Shown here: positions 17,891-26,798 of the stretch, piece by piece
How the letters are laid out: each line of letters begins with the position of its first letter
Numbering within the stretch: the first letter of the stretch is position 1
Source of the DNA: Duganella sacchari
GTDB taxonomy: Bacteria; Pseudomonadota; Gammaproteobacteria; Burkholderiales; Burkholderiaceae_D
NCBI RefSeq assembly: GCF_900143065.1
Contig: NZ_FRCX01000002.1
Location: 603,209 to 667,208 of the forward strand
Direction of reading: 5' to 3'
Length of the DNA stretch: 64,000 nt
Made by a program: the position numbers and the translations under genes
Notes under the pieces: generated by a model
The model's database searches: none
What the model was told of the DNA's origin: nothing
Seen by the model: the letters and a program-made list of their open reading frames with translations, nothing else

Positions 17891-18789
17891 TGGCGGCCTT
17901 GTATGCGCTGCCACTCCAGGCCGGGACGGTCAACCCGGAATTGCAGTAGCCGCTGGTGTTCGACCTCGGTCACATACACCGTGCGGCCATCCGGACCGCC
18001 GAAACACAGATTGCTGGGCCGCGCGCCGGGCAGACGGATTTCCTGCAGCAGCACGCCGCCCGGTGACAGCTTGGCGATCGTGCCCTTGCCAAAGCGGCTC
18101 ACATACAGATTGCCGTCCACATCGACGCGCATGCCATCCATGCCAAAGTCCTCAAAGCGGTGCAGCAAGCGCTTGTCCGTCAATGCGCCACCCGCCCCCA
18201 CCGTGAAGGCCCAGATCAGCTTTTGCACGCTCTCGTTCACGTACAGCGTGCGGCCGTCGGGGCTCAGATCAATGCCATTGGTGGTGCCCATGCCATCCGC
18301 CGCCAGGCTGACCTTGCCGTCCGTGTCGATGCGCCACACGCGGCCAGTGTTATGTTCCCAGTCAGGATCGCTGGCATACAGCACGCCGTCCGCAGTCATC
18401 GCCAGATCGTTTGGCTGCGTCATCTTCGCCTCATGGGCGTACAGCTGTGGCAGGCTGGAACCCGGGGCGATGCGAAACACATTGTGCCCAACGTAGTCGG
18501 CCACATACAGCGCTCCCTGGCGGTCAAACCGCAGGCCGTTCGGCACGGAGGCGCCGGGCAACTGCGCAAACACGCGCCCGGCGCCTTGCGGCGTGACGAT
18601 GCCGATGGTCTGCTGGCGGCCAAAATTGACCGCGTAGATATTGCCTGCCGCGTCCACCGCCGGGCCTTCTATCCCGGCGGTAAAACTGCGCTCGGCTGTC
18701 AGCGCAGTCGCGACATACAACTCCTCGGCCATCGAAGGCGCGCTCCAGTTCAATCCTGCCGACAGCAAAACCACCATCATGCACCGCAT
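17887..18789 (-). CDS. SMP-30/gluconolactonase-like periplasmic beta-propeller
   Basis: A 300-residue protein with a signal peptide (MRCMMVVLLSAGLNWSAPSMA) and an SMP-30/LRE-type six-bladed propeller: IEGPAVDAAGNIYAVNF near 41-57, VPNGLRFDRQGALYVAD, GTTNGIDLSPDGRTLYV and GMRVDVDGNLYVS. The family includes calcium-dependent lactonases, but the substrate here is unknown; an aldonolactone from oxidised chitin sugars is only a guess. AAGGAG with 6-base spacing precedes the ATG. The stop overlaps the gspJ start. Confidence 0.85.
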   Translation of the reverse strand: MRCMMVVLLSAGLNWSAPSMAEELYVATALTAERSFTAGIEGPAVDAAGNIYAVNFGRQQTIGIVTPQGAGRVFAQLPGASVPNGLRFDRQGALYVADYVGHNVFRIAPGSSLPQLYAHEAKMTQPNDLAMTADGVLYASDPDWEHNTGRVWRIDTDGKVSLAADGMGTTNGIDLSPDGRTLYVNESVQKLIWAFTVGAGGALTDKRLLHRFEDFGMDGMRVDVDGNLYVSRFGKGTIAKLSPGGVLLQEIRLPGARPSNLCFGGPDGRTVYVTEVEHQRLLQFRVDRPGLEWQRIQGRQ

Positions 18790-18810
18790 GCATTACTCCT
18801 TAAAATAAAT

Positions 18811-20421
18811 TCAATGGCCCAGCACCTGCAGCTCCTTGATCGACCCGCTCCATGACGAAGCGCCGGTGCGTCCCGCCACCCGCACCCCGGTTACGCCGCT
18901 GATGCCGGTGCCGCTAAAGGTGTAGGTCACGCCACCAGCCGATGCGCTGTTCGGGTAGGCCGGGCTCACAGCCCACCCAGAGTCTACCCAAGTCGTACCG
19001 TTGCTTGTGTACTGCAAGCTCAATCCGGCTTCAAAATAGCCGTTGCCATAAGTGTCAATTACGCCGTTAATGAACTTGGCCGATGAAATGGTCTTGGCCG
19101 CTGCGAAGGTCACGCCAGCCGCCTGCCATTTCTGGTTTCCGCCTTCCCCCGCGCCGTTGAGGGTCAGGCTGGTGCTGGTGTTGCCGTCATTGACTGCCGC
19201 CGCTGCCGCCTTGTTGGTGTTTGCGGTCGAAGTGGTATTAGCGGTCCACACGTAACCACTGCCGGAGGTAGCGATGTTGCTATCTGTTGTACCGCCGCCA
19301 CCATTCCCCAGGCCTGCCGACACCGCACTCCAGAAAGTCCCATCTTCATAGCCCATGGCCCAGACGCTGGTGCCGCCCAGCGCATAGGTGTTCACCAGCG
19401 CGGCCTTGGCGGTAATGCTCTGCGCATCGTCATACCAGAGCACCGGCTGTTTGGTGCTACTGCTCCATCCGGTGCCATCCGGCTGCTGCACCACGGTGCC
19501 CCAGGTAGCGTATGGCGTTGCCGATGGCGTGTCGCGTTTTTTGGTAGCGCCATGGGCCGCAATGACATCGTTGTAGCCCGAGACGCCGTTCGCGCCCTTC
19601 CAGTAAGCGATAGCGCCCGTACTGTAGTCATAGCCGTAGGTCGGCAGGCCTTGCAGCACCTTGGCCGCCGGCACGCGCGATACCGCATAACTCAGCTTGG
19701 CCTGCATCCAGTCCAGGCCCACTTCCGGTCCTGGCCAGGTAGCGGAGCTGGAGGAGGACCAGCCTGGCCCGACTTCGTCATACGTCATGAGCTGGAAGTA
19801 GTCCACCGCCGCGCCGATGGCCGCATAGTCATAGCCCGCCAGGTAAGCCGGCTGGCCGTCTCCGCTCATCGGCGGAATGCTGATGATGAGTTTTTTGTTC
19901 TGGTTGTGCAGCGCCGTCGCCAGTGCGCTGATGAAGGACGACATCTGCGTCTTCATGGCAGGCTGCACGGCTTCAAGGTCGATGTCGATACCGGCAAAGC
20001 CATTGTTGACCGCCAGGTTGACCAGGCTGGTCACGGCAGCCGCACGGCCGCTGGCGGTGGCCAGGAAGCCATTGCTTACCGACGGGTCAAAGCCACCGTA
20101 GGAATTGCTGTAATCCGACACGGTGGGATACAGCGGCAGGCTTTTGCTCTTGGCGAAAGTGATGATGCTGTTGGTGGTGGCTGTAACACCGCTGCTGTCG
20201 ATGCTGCCGTTGGCCAGCATCGCATACGATGAGCCCAGGCCGACCGCCGACAGGCTGCCGTAATACGCCTGCAAATTGGTGTAGGACTGGGTCAGCTGGC
20301 CGTCGGTATAGGCCAGTACGAAAGCGCCGGCGGATGCATCGGCGCTCAGTACGGCGGCGGCCAGTGACAGGGAAGCGGCCAGGGTGCGCAGCCGGGACGA
20401 AACAATTTTGGTAGCAATCAC
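18811..20421 (-). CDS. Secreted GH18 chitinase with C-terminal carbohydrate-binding-like domain
   Basis: Extracellular endo-chitinase of 536 residues. A signal peptide (to about residue 32) leads into a GH18 barrel: GFAGIDIDLE at 141-150 with the catalytic acid Glu150, then YFQLMTYDEVG near 208-218 and WAMGYEDG near 354. A Gly-rich linker (GNGGGG, 372-377) joins a C-terminal discoidin/F5-8-type beta-sandwich (390-536), probably carbohydrate-binding. Translation starts at GTG 20421, supported by GGAG seven bases upstream. The motif reads AG where many GH18 enzymes have DG, but the Asp and Glu needed for catalysis are present. It follows the TonB receptor gene by 117 bases. Confidence 0.93.
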   Translation of the reverse strand: MIATKIVSSRLRTLAASLSLAAAVLSADASAGAFVLAYTDGQLTQSYTNLQAYYGSLSAVGLGSSYAMLANGSIDSSGVTATTNSIITFAKSKSLPLYPTVSDYSNSYGGFDPSVSNGFLATASGRAAAVTSLVNLAVNNGFAGIDIDLEAVQPAMKTQMSSFISALATALHNQNKKLIISIPPMSGDGQPAYLAGYDYAAIGAAVDYFQLMTYDEVGPGWSSSSSATWPGPEVGLDWMQAKLSYAVSRVPAAKVLQGLPTYGYDYSTGAIAYWKGANGVSGYNDVIAAHGATKKRDTPSATPYATWGTVVQQPDGTGWSSSTKQPVLWYDDAQSITAKAALVNTYALGGTSVWAMGYEDGTFWSAVSAGLGNGGGGTTDSNIATSGSGYVWTANTTSTANTNKAAAAAVNDGNTSTSLTLNGAGEGGNQKWQAAGVTFAAAKTISSAKFINGVIDTYGNGYFEAGLSLQYTSNGTTWVDSGWAVSPAYPNSASAGGVTYTFSGTGISGVTGVRVAGRTGASSWSGSIKELQVLGH

Positions 20422-20538
20422 GAAAGTCTCCAGGTTGAGTATTCATCAGGAACGACTGGGCGAGTTCGCCCCACGGCGGTCCGCGTACGAACCGCCGCTT
20501 GCTGCATTACCACGGGTTGAATCAGACTGCCGGGGCGC

Positions 20539-23199
20539 TTACCACTCGGTGCCCAGGCGAATGCCGAACATGCGCGGATCGTTGTACGACGCCACGGTGA
20601 AGGTCTGCTGCGGGCCGCCGATACCAGCCCAGGTCTTGGCACGTACGTCGCCCAGATTGCGAACATACAGTTCGGCGTGCCATGGGAATTTCGAGCCGCC
20701 CGGTGCGCTCAGGCGCAGCGAGGCGTCCACCTGGCTATAGGCCTGCTGGGCATCGGACAGGTGCGGCGTATCGAGATTACGCAGCGAGAAATACATCTTG
20801 TCCTGCCAGCGCCACTGGATCCAGGGCGACAGCGACCAGCCGTCGTTGAAGTAGAAGTCCTGCGAGAAGCTCAGGTTCAAGGTCTTGGGCGGCGAATACG
20901 GCAGGTGGTTGCCGACCACGTTGTAGGGACGCAGTTGCGCCAGCGACGGATCGGTGCCGGTGTAGTAGTCCGGGCATGGCGTCACGCCTTGCGCGGCGCG
21001 CGCGGTGCAGCCGATGTCGTCGCTGTAGGTTGGATAGTCCGCAATCTTTGCGCTCAGCAGCGAGGCCGAGTAGCTGATGCGCGCATCACGCCATGGGCGG
21101 TACTGCCCTTCCAGCTCCAGGCCCTTGATGTCGGCGCGGCCCACGTTCTGCGTCGACCACCAGCTGATCACCGCATCGCAAGCCGGATGGTCGGCGTCGC
21201 AGGTGCGTTTGCTGCGGCCAACCGTATGCTGGCCGGTGACCTGCATGTCCTTGTAGCGGCTGTAGAACACCGTGGCAGACAGCGTCAGACGGTCATCCAG
21301 CAGCTTGCCCTTGTAGCCGAATTCCAGATTGGTGACGGTCTCAGGGCGGTACGGCAGGAAGGAATACTGCGGTCCCGGTGGGCCGGAGGCGCAATCATAC
21401 GGCTTGCCGTTGGCATCGAGTTCGGTGCCGCACAGATTGAAGCGGTCATTGAAACCGCCCGCCTTGTAGCCGGTCGACAGCGAGGTGTACACCATGTTGC
21501 GCGGATTGATCTGCCAGGTCAGACCCAGGCGGCCGGTGGTTTTGCTCCACGACTCGGCGTGGTTGCTGATCGACGAGGCAGCAGGAAATGCGCTGCTGCC
21601 ATAGTAAGCGCCCATGCCAGGCTTGAGCAGGCTGGAATTGACGCCCGTGTAGCCCGGCGTGCCCGGACCGCCGGGATCGAGGATGCCATTGAAGTAGTCC
21701 TTGCCATACGCTTCCCAGAACTGGCCATTGTTATCGGCCCGCGAGTCCTTGCTCATGCGGACGCCCGCCGTGAAATTCCAGGCCGGGACGAACTGCCAGT
21801 CGGATTGCGCAAACGCTGCCTTGGATTCGGAGCGGCGGTCGGGCTGATGGTAGAAGTTCGCGTACGGATAGCCGCTCGGTCCCTGATTCAGGAAATCCTG
21901 GCCGAAGTCGATGCTGTTCTTCTCCTTCATGTAGAACAGGCCAGCTACATAACGCAGCGAGCCGAAATTCTGCCGCAGCTGCAGCTCGTGCACGTCGGAT
22001 GCAAACCGGGAGCCCAGGGTATAGGTGGCGTTGTCCACCACCGGCCAGTGATCGCCGCCGGCCGCTGCGGTCGCGTTGACATCCGCTTCGATATTCTGGT
22101 AACCGGCATCGCTATCCTGCTGCTGGAAACGGCGCTGTACCGCGTGGGCATAGCTATATTCGATGTCGGTTTGCTGGTTCAGATTCCACACAATATTGGA
22201 GCGCAGCGTGCGGATCGACATATCGGTCACGCCCGGCACGTTGATGGCAACGTCGTATTTACCGCCTTTGCACGCGTAAGGCGTGCCCGCCGCCTGCGCG
22301 CAGTCCTTGAGCGCCAGATCGCCTGCATCATTGTTCTGGTAGGTTTCGTAAGAGACTAGCCATTGCAGGTCTTTGTTCACCTTCCACAGGCCGGACAGGC
22401 GAGCGGCCCACTGATTGCGGTTGGTGTAGTAGTCGCTCTTGTCGAGTTTGCGGTTGAGGCGCTGGTCGGTATCGGGAATGCCGTCCGCCGGGAAGCCTTT
22501 CGATGGCATGTTGACGTCGTACTTGTCCTGCGTCTGATTGATCCAGCCGTCACGCTTGACGCCCATGGCAGTGAAGCGCAACGCGAAGTCGCTGGTGACG
22601 GGAATGTTCTGCACCACGCTGAGCTGGCGGTGGTTGTAGTTGCCCAGGTCCAGTTCAACACTGCCTTCCTTGCTGCCAATCACAGGCTTGTTCGGAATGA
22701 CGTTGATGCTGCCGCCGGTCGAGTTACGGCCAAACAGCGTGCCTTGCGGGCCGCGCAGAATCTCCAGCCGGTCCAGGTCAAACAGCAGCGCCAGCGCGCC
22801 CTGCGGACGCGGCGAATAAATACCCGCAACGTGCAGGCCAACCGCCGGGTTGCCGATCTCGGTGAAGTCGGAATTCGATACGCCGCGAATCGCGATCTGT
22901 ACCCCGGAGCTGCCGTCCACCGCGCCGCCCAGCTGCAGGTTGGGCACTTCGCCGGACAGCGACTTCACATTGAGCGCGCCTTGGCGCGTCAGGTCTTCCT
23001 GGGTTACGGCCGTTACTGCCACCGGCGTTTTCAGCAGCGACGTGCTGTAACGCGTTGCCGTCACCATCACCTCCTGAATGGTATCGGCGGACTTGGGTTT
23101 GCTGGCCTCCTCCTGTCCGTAGCCTGGTGCGGCCAGCATGGCCAGCGCCCCGGCAACGGCAGAACTGATGAGGGTTTTCCTGCGGTTCAAATCAAACAT
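20539..23199 (-). CDS. TonB-dependent outer-membrane receptor, probably for chitin oligosaccharides
   Basis: An 886-residue outer-membrane transporter. It has a signal peptide (MFDLNRRKTLISSAVAGALA...), a plug domain (IQEVMVTATRYS near 41-52, IAIRGVSN, LEILRGPQGTLFGRNSTGG near 147-165) and a long beta-barrel ending in GTEW with the C-terminal aromatic residue. There is no N-terminal STN signalling domain, so it is a transporter rather than a transducer. Its position between chitinase genes suggests uptake of chitooligosaccharides. AGAGGAAAG lies just before the ATG. A 325-base gap upstream allows its own promoter. Confidence 0.93.
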   Translation of the reverse strand: MFDLNRRKTLISSAVAGALAMLAAPGYGQEEASKPKSADTIQEVMVTATRYSTSLLKTPVAVTAVTQEDLTRQGALNVKSLSGEVPNLQLGGAVDGSSGVQIAIRGVSNSDFTEIGNPAVGLHVAGIYSPRPQGALALLFDLDRLEILRGPQGTLFGRNSTGGSINVIPNKPVIGSKEGSVELDLGNYNHRQLSVVQNIPVTSDFALRFTAMGVKRDGWINQTQDKYDVNMPSKGFPADGIPDTDQRLNRKLDKSDYYTNRNQWAARLSGLWKVNKDLQWLVSYETYQNNDAGDLALKDCAQAAGTPYACKGGKYDVAINVPGVTDMSIRTLRSNIVWNLNQQTDIEYSYAHAVQRRFQQQDSDAGYQNIEADVNATAAAGGDHWPVVDNATYTLGSRFASDVHELQLRQNFGSLRYVAGLFYMKEKNSIDFGQDFLNQGPSGYPYANFYHQPDRRSESKAAFAQSDWQFVPAWNFTAGVRMSKDSRADNNGQFWEAYGKDYFNGILDPGGPGTPGYTGVNSSLLKPGMGAYYGSSAFPAASSISNHAESWSKTTGRLGLTWQINPRNMVYTSLSTGYKAGGFNDRFNLCGTELDANGKPYDCASGPPGPQYSFLPYRPETVTNLEFGYKGKLLDDRLTLSATVFYSRYKDMQVTGQHTVGRSKRTCDADHPACDAVISWWSTQNVGRADIKGLELEGQYRPWRDARISYSASLLSAKIADYPTYSDDIGCTARAAQGVTPCPDYYTGTDPSLAQLRPYNVVGNHLPYSPPKTLNLSFSQDFYFNDGWSLSPWIQWRWQDKMYFSLRNLDTPHLSDAQQAYSQVDASLRLSAPGGSKFPWHAELYVRNLGDVRAKTWAGIGGPQQTFTVASYNDPRMFGIRLGTEW

Positions 23200-23524
23200 G
23201 CTCTTTCCTCTTGTTGTTTTGTTGATTGAAATCCTAACTGCTCTTGTTTGCGTTTATTTGCATCCGTGGTTCAACACTAACACTGCCTTTGTGGCCGCAA
23301 CAAACCTGCGCCCACATCATCATAAAAATCATAAGCTTCTGAATTGATTGACTATTTCTACTTACCTCTGACACTGCACTTACACTTCCTTACGGAGCCG
23401 CCGTATGTGCCCTGATGGTCGCCGCCATCGCTCCGAAAAACCTGCATCTCTTTACAATTCATTACAGAGCTGCTGTGCCGTGCCTGCAACACGCAAGCAC
23501 GTCGGCACAGCGCCAGACGCCCGC
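23200..23524. other. Intergenic region upstream of the TonB receptor gene
   Basis: 325 bases without a supported gene. It holds the Shine-Dalgarno of the receptor gene at its left end, an AT-rich middle (about 23290-23370) that could contain the receptor promoter although I see no clear -35/-10 pair, and the inverted repeat at 23472-23511. Confidence 0.5.
23472..23511 (-). terminator. GC-rich inverted repeat after the GH18-like gene
   Basis: GCTGTGCCG (23472-23480) and CGGCACAGC (23503-23511) form a 9-bp stem around a 22-base loop, 13 bases beyond the stop codon of the GH18-like gene. No T-run follows on the minus strand, so it may attenuate or stabilise rather than terminate. Confidence 0.35.
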
Positions 23525-24439
23525 TCATGGCGCTGCGGCCTGCAGCACCATCGGTCCGATCTTGCGGGCAAACGGCCAGCCCTGACGTTCATCCGTCGCC
23601 AGTTCCCAATTGAAGGCGCCGCGCAAGTCAGGATGGCGGCGCTGCAGTTCGCGCCAGGTGCTTGCCACCTGTGCATCGCTCATGAAATTGGCAGCGTTGT
23701 TGATGCCGAAGCCCACCACCACATGCGATGCGCCGAGCAGCTTGACCCACTGGTCAACGTTGGCGATGACATACGCGGGGTCGGCCAGATTGGGGCCGTC
23801 GTAGTACTGCGGCGCACAGTAGTCGAGCGCACCCGCGTTCAGCATGTCGCGGCAGAAGCGCTGGTCGATGGCGCTCCACGGCGCCGGTGGTGCGCTGATA
23901 ATAAAGCCGGGATACATGCGTTTGAGTTCAAGGCTGATCCAGATCATTTCGGCCGTATCGGGGCGCTGGTTGGCCTGGAAGGTATTCCAGTCCAGGCCAT
24001 CAATGCCGCCGAACTGGCGGTGCAAGCCGGCGATGCTGGCTATGAAGGCGCGCGATTTGGCGCGGTCGGGAAAACTCATGCCGTTGCCGTCGCCGCCGAC
24101 CGACAGGATGATCTTGCGGCCCTGCACCCGGCGTACATACTGGAGATCGTCCTTGAAGTGTGCGGCGGCGCCACGGCCATCCCCGGGTGACGTCCAATAC
24201 ACGGCGCCAGTACTGCCGGGTGCACCGCCCACCGGCCGCGCGGCAAACAAATACACCAGGCCATAGTGCGGTTCGATGTCACGCAAGCGCACCGGCGCCT
24301 CGTACCAGCCGGGATAATAGCCCGCCAGAATCCGCGCCGGCAGGCCCGCCGGTGTAGCGCCCTGCATGCCAAGTGCCGCACCCACCGCAGCAACCACGCC
24401 GGCAATACAGACGCCGGCGACAACGTGTTTTAATCTCAC
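23525..24439 (-). CDS. GH18-like protein lacking the catalytic Glu
   Basis: A 304-residue protein with an N-terminal hydrophobic signal or anchor (residues 7-25) and a GH18-type barrel: ILAGYYPGWYE near 37, KIILSVGGDGNG at 109-120, and GGIDGLDWNTF at 144-154. In active GH18 enzymes the last motif is DxxDxDxE; here the third Asp is Asn152 and the Glu position is Phe154. The later APQYYDGP and VVGFGINNAANF segments are chitinase-like. Hydrolysis is therefore doubtful; chitin binding or a different catalytic residue is possible. It starts at GTG 24439, overlapping the stop of the upstream chitinase gene by four bases (GTGA), so both are made together. Confidence 0.8.
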   Translation of the reverse strand: MRLKHVVAGVCIAGVVAAVGAALGMQGATPAGLPARILAGYYPGWYEAPVRLRDIEPHYGLVYLFAARPVGGAPGSTGAVYWTSPGDGRGAAAHFKDDLQYVRRVQGRKIILSVGGDGNGMSFPDRAKSRAFIASIAGLHRQFGGIDGLDWNTFQANQRPDTAEMIWISLELKRMYPGFIISAPPAPWSAIDQRFCRDMLNAGALDYCAPQYYDGPNLADPAYVIANVDQWVKLLGASHVVVGFGINNAANFMSDAQVASTWRELQRRHPDLRGAFNWELATDERQGWPFARKIGPMVLQAAAP

Positions 24440-25698
24440 TGGCGTACTTCCTGCATCGCGCGCGACAACGAGAAGGCGGCATCATCCTGGTCCAGTGACC
24501 AGGACATCAGGCCGCGCAGGCCTTGCTTGCGCACATACGCCGCTTTTTCGCGGATCACGCGCGGATCATCGTAGGTCCAGAAAGTCCCTTTATCGTAGGT
24601 CCATAACTGTCTGGTGAGCGGATGATAGAAAACTTTCAGGCCGCGCGCTGCGATGGTTGAATACTGTTCCGCGCCCTCTTCGAATCCCTGCGCCGCACCG
24701 GTCGCCGGCTGATACAAGCCGTTGTTGGCCGGACTGACGCCGCTCCAGCCACGCGCATAGAACGGTACGCCAACGACGATTTTCTCTGCCGGGACGCCCG
24801 CTTTCATAAAGCGCTTGACGCCGGCATCCACGCTACGCGGGCTGGCGTCGCCGCTGGCCGGATCGGAGTAAAGGTTGGACTGGAAGCCGGTCGGCCCCTG
24901 CTTGCTCCACGCGCCGTGGAAGTCATAGGTCATCAGGTTGATCCAGTCCAGCGAGCGGCTATAAGCAGCGGGATCGGTATGGCGCATCTTGTCGCCGGTG
25001 CTGTTGATGGCGGCGGTCAGCAGATAGCGCTTGCCATTTTCCTTGCCCAGCGCATCGAGCTGGCGGCGGAACTCCTCCAGCAGCAATGTGAAATTGGCCT
25101 TGTCGTCCGGGCCGGGATGTTCCCAATCCAGATCGATACCGTCGAACACCGCAGCAGCCGCACCGATGCCGCCATGGCCGTCCAGCTTGGGCAGATTGCC
25201 ACGCAAATAGAGGTTGATGCAGGACGAAACCAGAGCACTGCGTAGCGCCGGCGTCGCCGCACCAGCCGGGAACTGATGCGACCATTCGCCGCCGCCCAGG
25301 GCCACCAGCACTTTGAGCTGGGGATGGCGTTTCTTCAATTGCGCCAGCTGGTTAAAGTTACCCGCCAGCGCCTGCCCTGGCCGGTCGGCGCTGCCGTCCA
25401 CCGATTCATCGGCCGTAAAGCGGCGCGCATAATCCAGCGTCGCGTTCATGCCGTTGGCCGTGTCCTCGCTATCGCGCCCACTGTCGCAACGCACACCGCC
25501 ATCCGGCATTTTGTAGACATTTTCAAACGCATACACCAGGTAGGTGTAGCCCGCTGCGGCCCCGGACTGGTCCAGCTGTTTGAGCCGGAAGCCTTTGCCG
25601 ATGCTCCAGCCGGTGTAGTAGGAACCCACTTCGGCGGCGTGAGCGCCGCCAGCCAACAGGGCCGCTGCGATGGCCAGACAGGATAAACGTGTACGCAT
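24436..25698 (-). CDS. Secreted GH18 chitinase
   Basis: A 420-residue chitinase with a signal peptide (MRTRLSCLAIAAALLAGGAHA). The barrel has VLVALGGGEWS near 130-140, the full catalytic motif FDGIDLDWE (Asp186, Asp189, Asp191, Glu193), INLMTYDFHGAW and GLMSWSLDQDD near the C-terminus. There is a likely chitinase insertion domain between the MTYDFHG and MSWS segments. It resembles the ChiA/processive class rather than the smaller chitinase in the same locus. GAGGAGAC lies before the ATG; it begins 7 bases after the NagX-like gene. Confidence 0.95.
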   Translation of the reverse strand: MRTRLSCLAIAAALLAGGAHAAEVGSYYTGWSIGKGFRLKQLDQSGAAAGYTYLVYAFENVYKMPDGGVRCDSGRDSEDTANGMNATLDYARRFTADESVDGSADRPGQALAGNFNQLAQLKKRHPQLKVLVALGGGEWSHQFPAGAATPALRSALVSSCINLYLRGNLPKLDGHGGIGAAAAVFDGIDLDWEHPGPDDKANFTLLLEEFRRQLDALGKENGKRYLLTAAINSTGDKMRHTDPAAYSRSLDWINLMTYDFHGAWSKQGPTGFQSNLYSDPASGDASPRSVDAGVKRFMKAGVPAEKIVVGVPFYARGWSGVSPANNGLYQPATGAAQGFEEGAEQYSTIAARGLKVFYHPLTRQLWTYDKGTFWTYDDPRVIREKAAYVRKQGLRGLMSWSLDQDDAAFSLSRAMQEVRQ

Positions 25699-25705
25699 AG
25701 TCTCC

Positions 25706-26797
25706 TCAGAGTTTGATGTATATTTTTCGGCGGTCCATCACATAGGCCACCAGCCAGCATGCCAGCATGTACGCCACCGCGAACAACAGGGACGCGTTGT
25801 AAGGCGATGACCACGACAGGAACAGGGTTTGATACAGCCAGCGGTACAGCATGTCGCCGCCCACGTGCAGCCGTGCCAGCACAATCACCGCGACATCCGC
25901 CAGCACATAGATGAACAGCGTGTTTTTGCCGAAGACCTCGAAAAAGTATGTGCCAGACCGCAGCCCCGCCTTGTCGATAACAGCAGACAGCACCGCCAGG
26001 ATGATCAGATCCCAGCCCACGGTGCAGACCACGAAGGAACTGGTCCACAGCTTTTTGTTCATCGGCAGCAGCGCGTCCCATCCGTACGCCAGCAACAGGC
26101 AGGCCGCTCCCGCCATCGCCAGCTGCGTCAGCGGGCGCTTTTGCCGGAGCCACACCGCCGCGCCATAACCCGCCAGCACGTTGACGATGGATGGCAAGGT
26201 GCTGAGTATTCCTTCCGGATCAAATGCGATGCCCTCGCCGTGATAAAGATGCGGTGCGCCCAGCAGCGCCAGATCGAGTTTGAGCACGGCGTTGCCACTG
26301 AGCGTGTAGTCACCGAAGGAAGCCAGCAGCCACCAGTATCCCGTCAACGCGATCACGCTGAATACGGCGGCCCCGCGCAAGCCGCTATAACGCACGATCA
26401 GCGCGGCAAACACGTAGCACAGGCCGATCCGCTGCAGCACGCCCATGACGCGGGTATGCGCGAACGGCGCCAGCGTGAAGTCCGGCGTAAAGAACGGGAA
26501 CCAGTACAGCAGATAGCCGCACAAGAAAATCAGCGCACCGCGCTTGAGCACGCGCTTGAGGAAATACGCCTCGCTATGGGCCTCGAACTTCTTCATGCTC
26601 AAGCTCATGGCAGCGCCCACCACAAACAGGAAGGACGGGAAGACAAGGTCCGTCAGCGTGAACCCATGCCAGAGCGCGTGCTCCAGCGGCGCATAGCTGT
26701 TTTCACCGCCAGGGGTATTCACAATAATCATCAGCGCCAGCGTCAGGCCGCGGAAGACGTCCAGCGCCAGATAGCGCGGGGAAGCAGGATTCGACAT
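25706..26797 (-). CDS. nagX: NagX-like membrane acyltransferase (DUF5009), copy 1
   Basis: A 363-residue polytopic inner-membrane protein of the DUF5009 / heparan-alpha-glucosaminide N-acetyltransferase-like family. The N-terminal signature RYLALDVFRGLTLALMIIVN and DLVFPSFLFVVGAAMS are typical, with about ten membrane segments. NagX genes travel with GlcNAc and chitin-use genes in many proteobacteria and are thought to help GlcNAc handling at the inner membrane; the exact reaction is not established. It starts one base after the stop of copy 2. Confidence 0.85.
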   Translation of the reverse strand: MSNPASPRYLALDVFRGLTLALMIIVNTPGGENSYAPLEHALWHGFTLTDLVFPSFLFVVGAAMSLSMKKFEAHSEAYFLKRVLKRGALIFLCGYLLYWFPFFTPDFTLAPFAHTRVMGVLQRIGLCYVFAALIVRYSGLRGAAVFSVIALTGYWWLLASFGDYTLSGNAVLKLDLALLGAPHLYHGEGIAFDPEGILSTLPSIVNVLAGYGAAVWLRQKRPLTQLAMAGAACLLLAYGWDALLPMNKKLWTSSFVVCTVGWDLIILAVLSAVIDKAGLRSGTYFFEVFGKNTLFIYVLADVAVIVLARLHVGGDMLYRWLYQTLFLSWSSPYNASLLFAVAYMLACWLVAYVMDRRKIYIKL

Positions 26798-26798
26798 C

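Noticed and set aside
20677..22359. Plus-strand open frame of 560 codons
   Set aside because: Antisense shadow of the TonB-dependent receptor gene, a product of high GC codon use.
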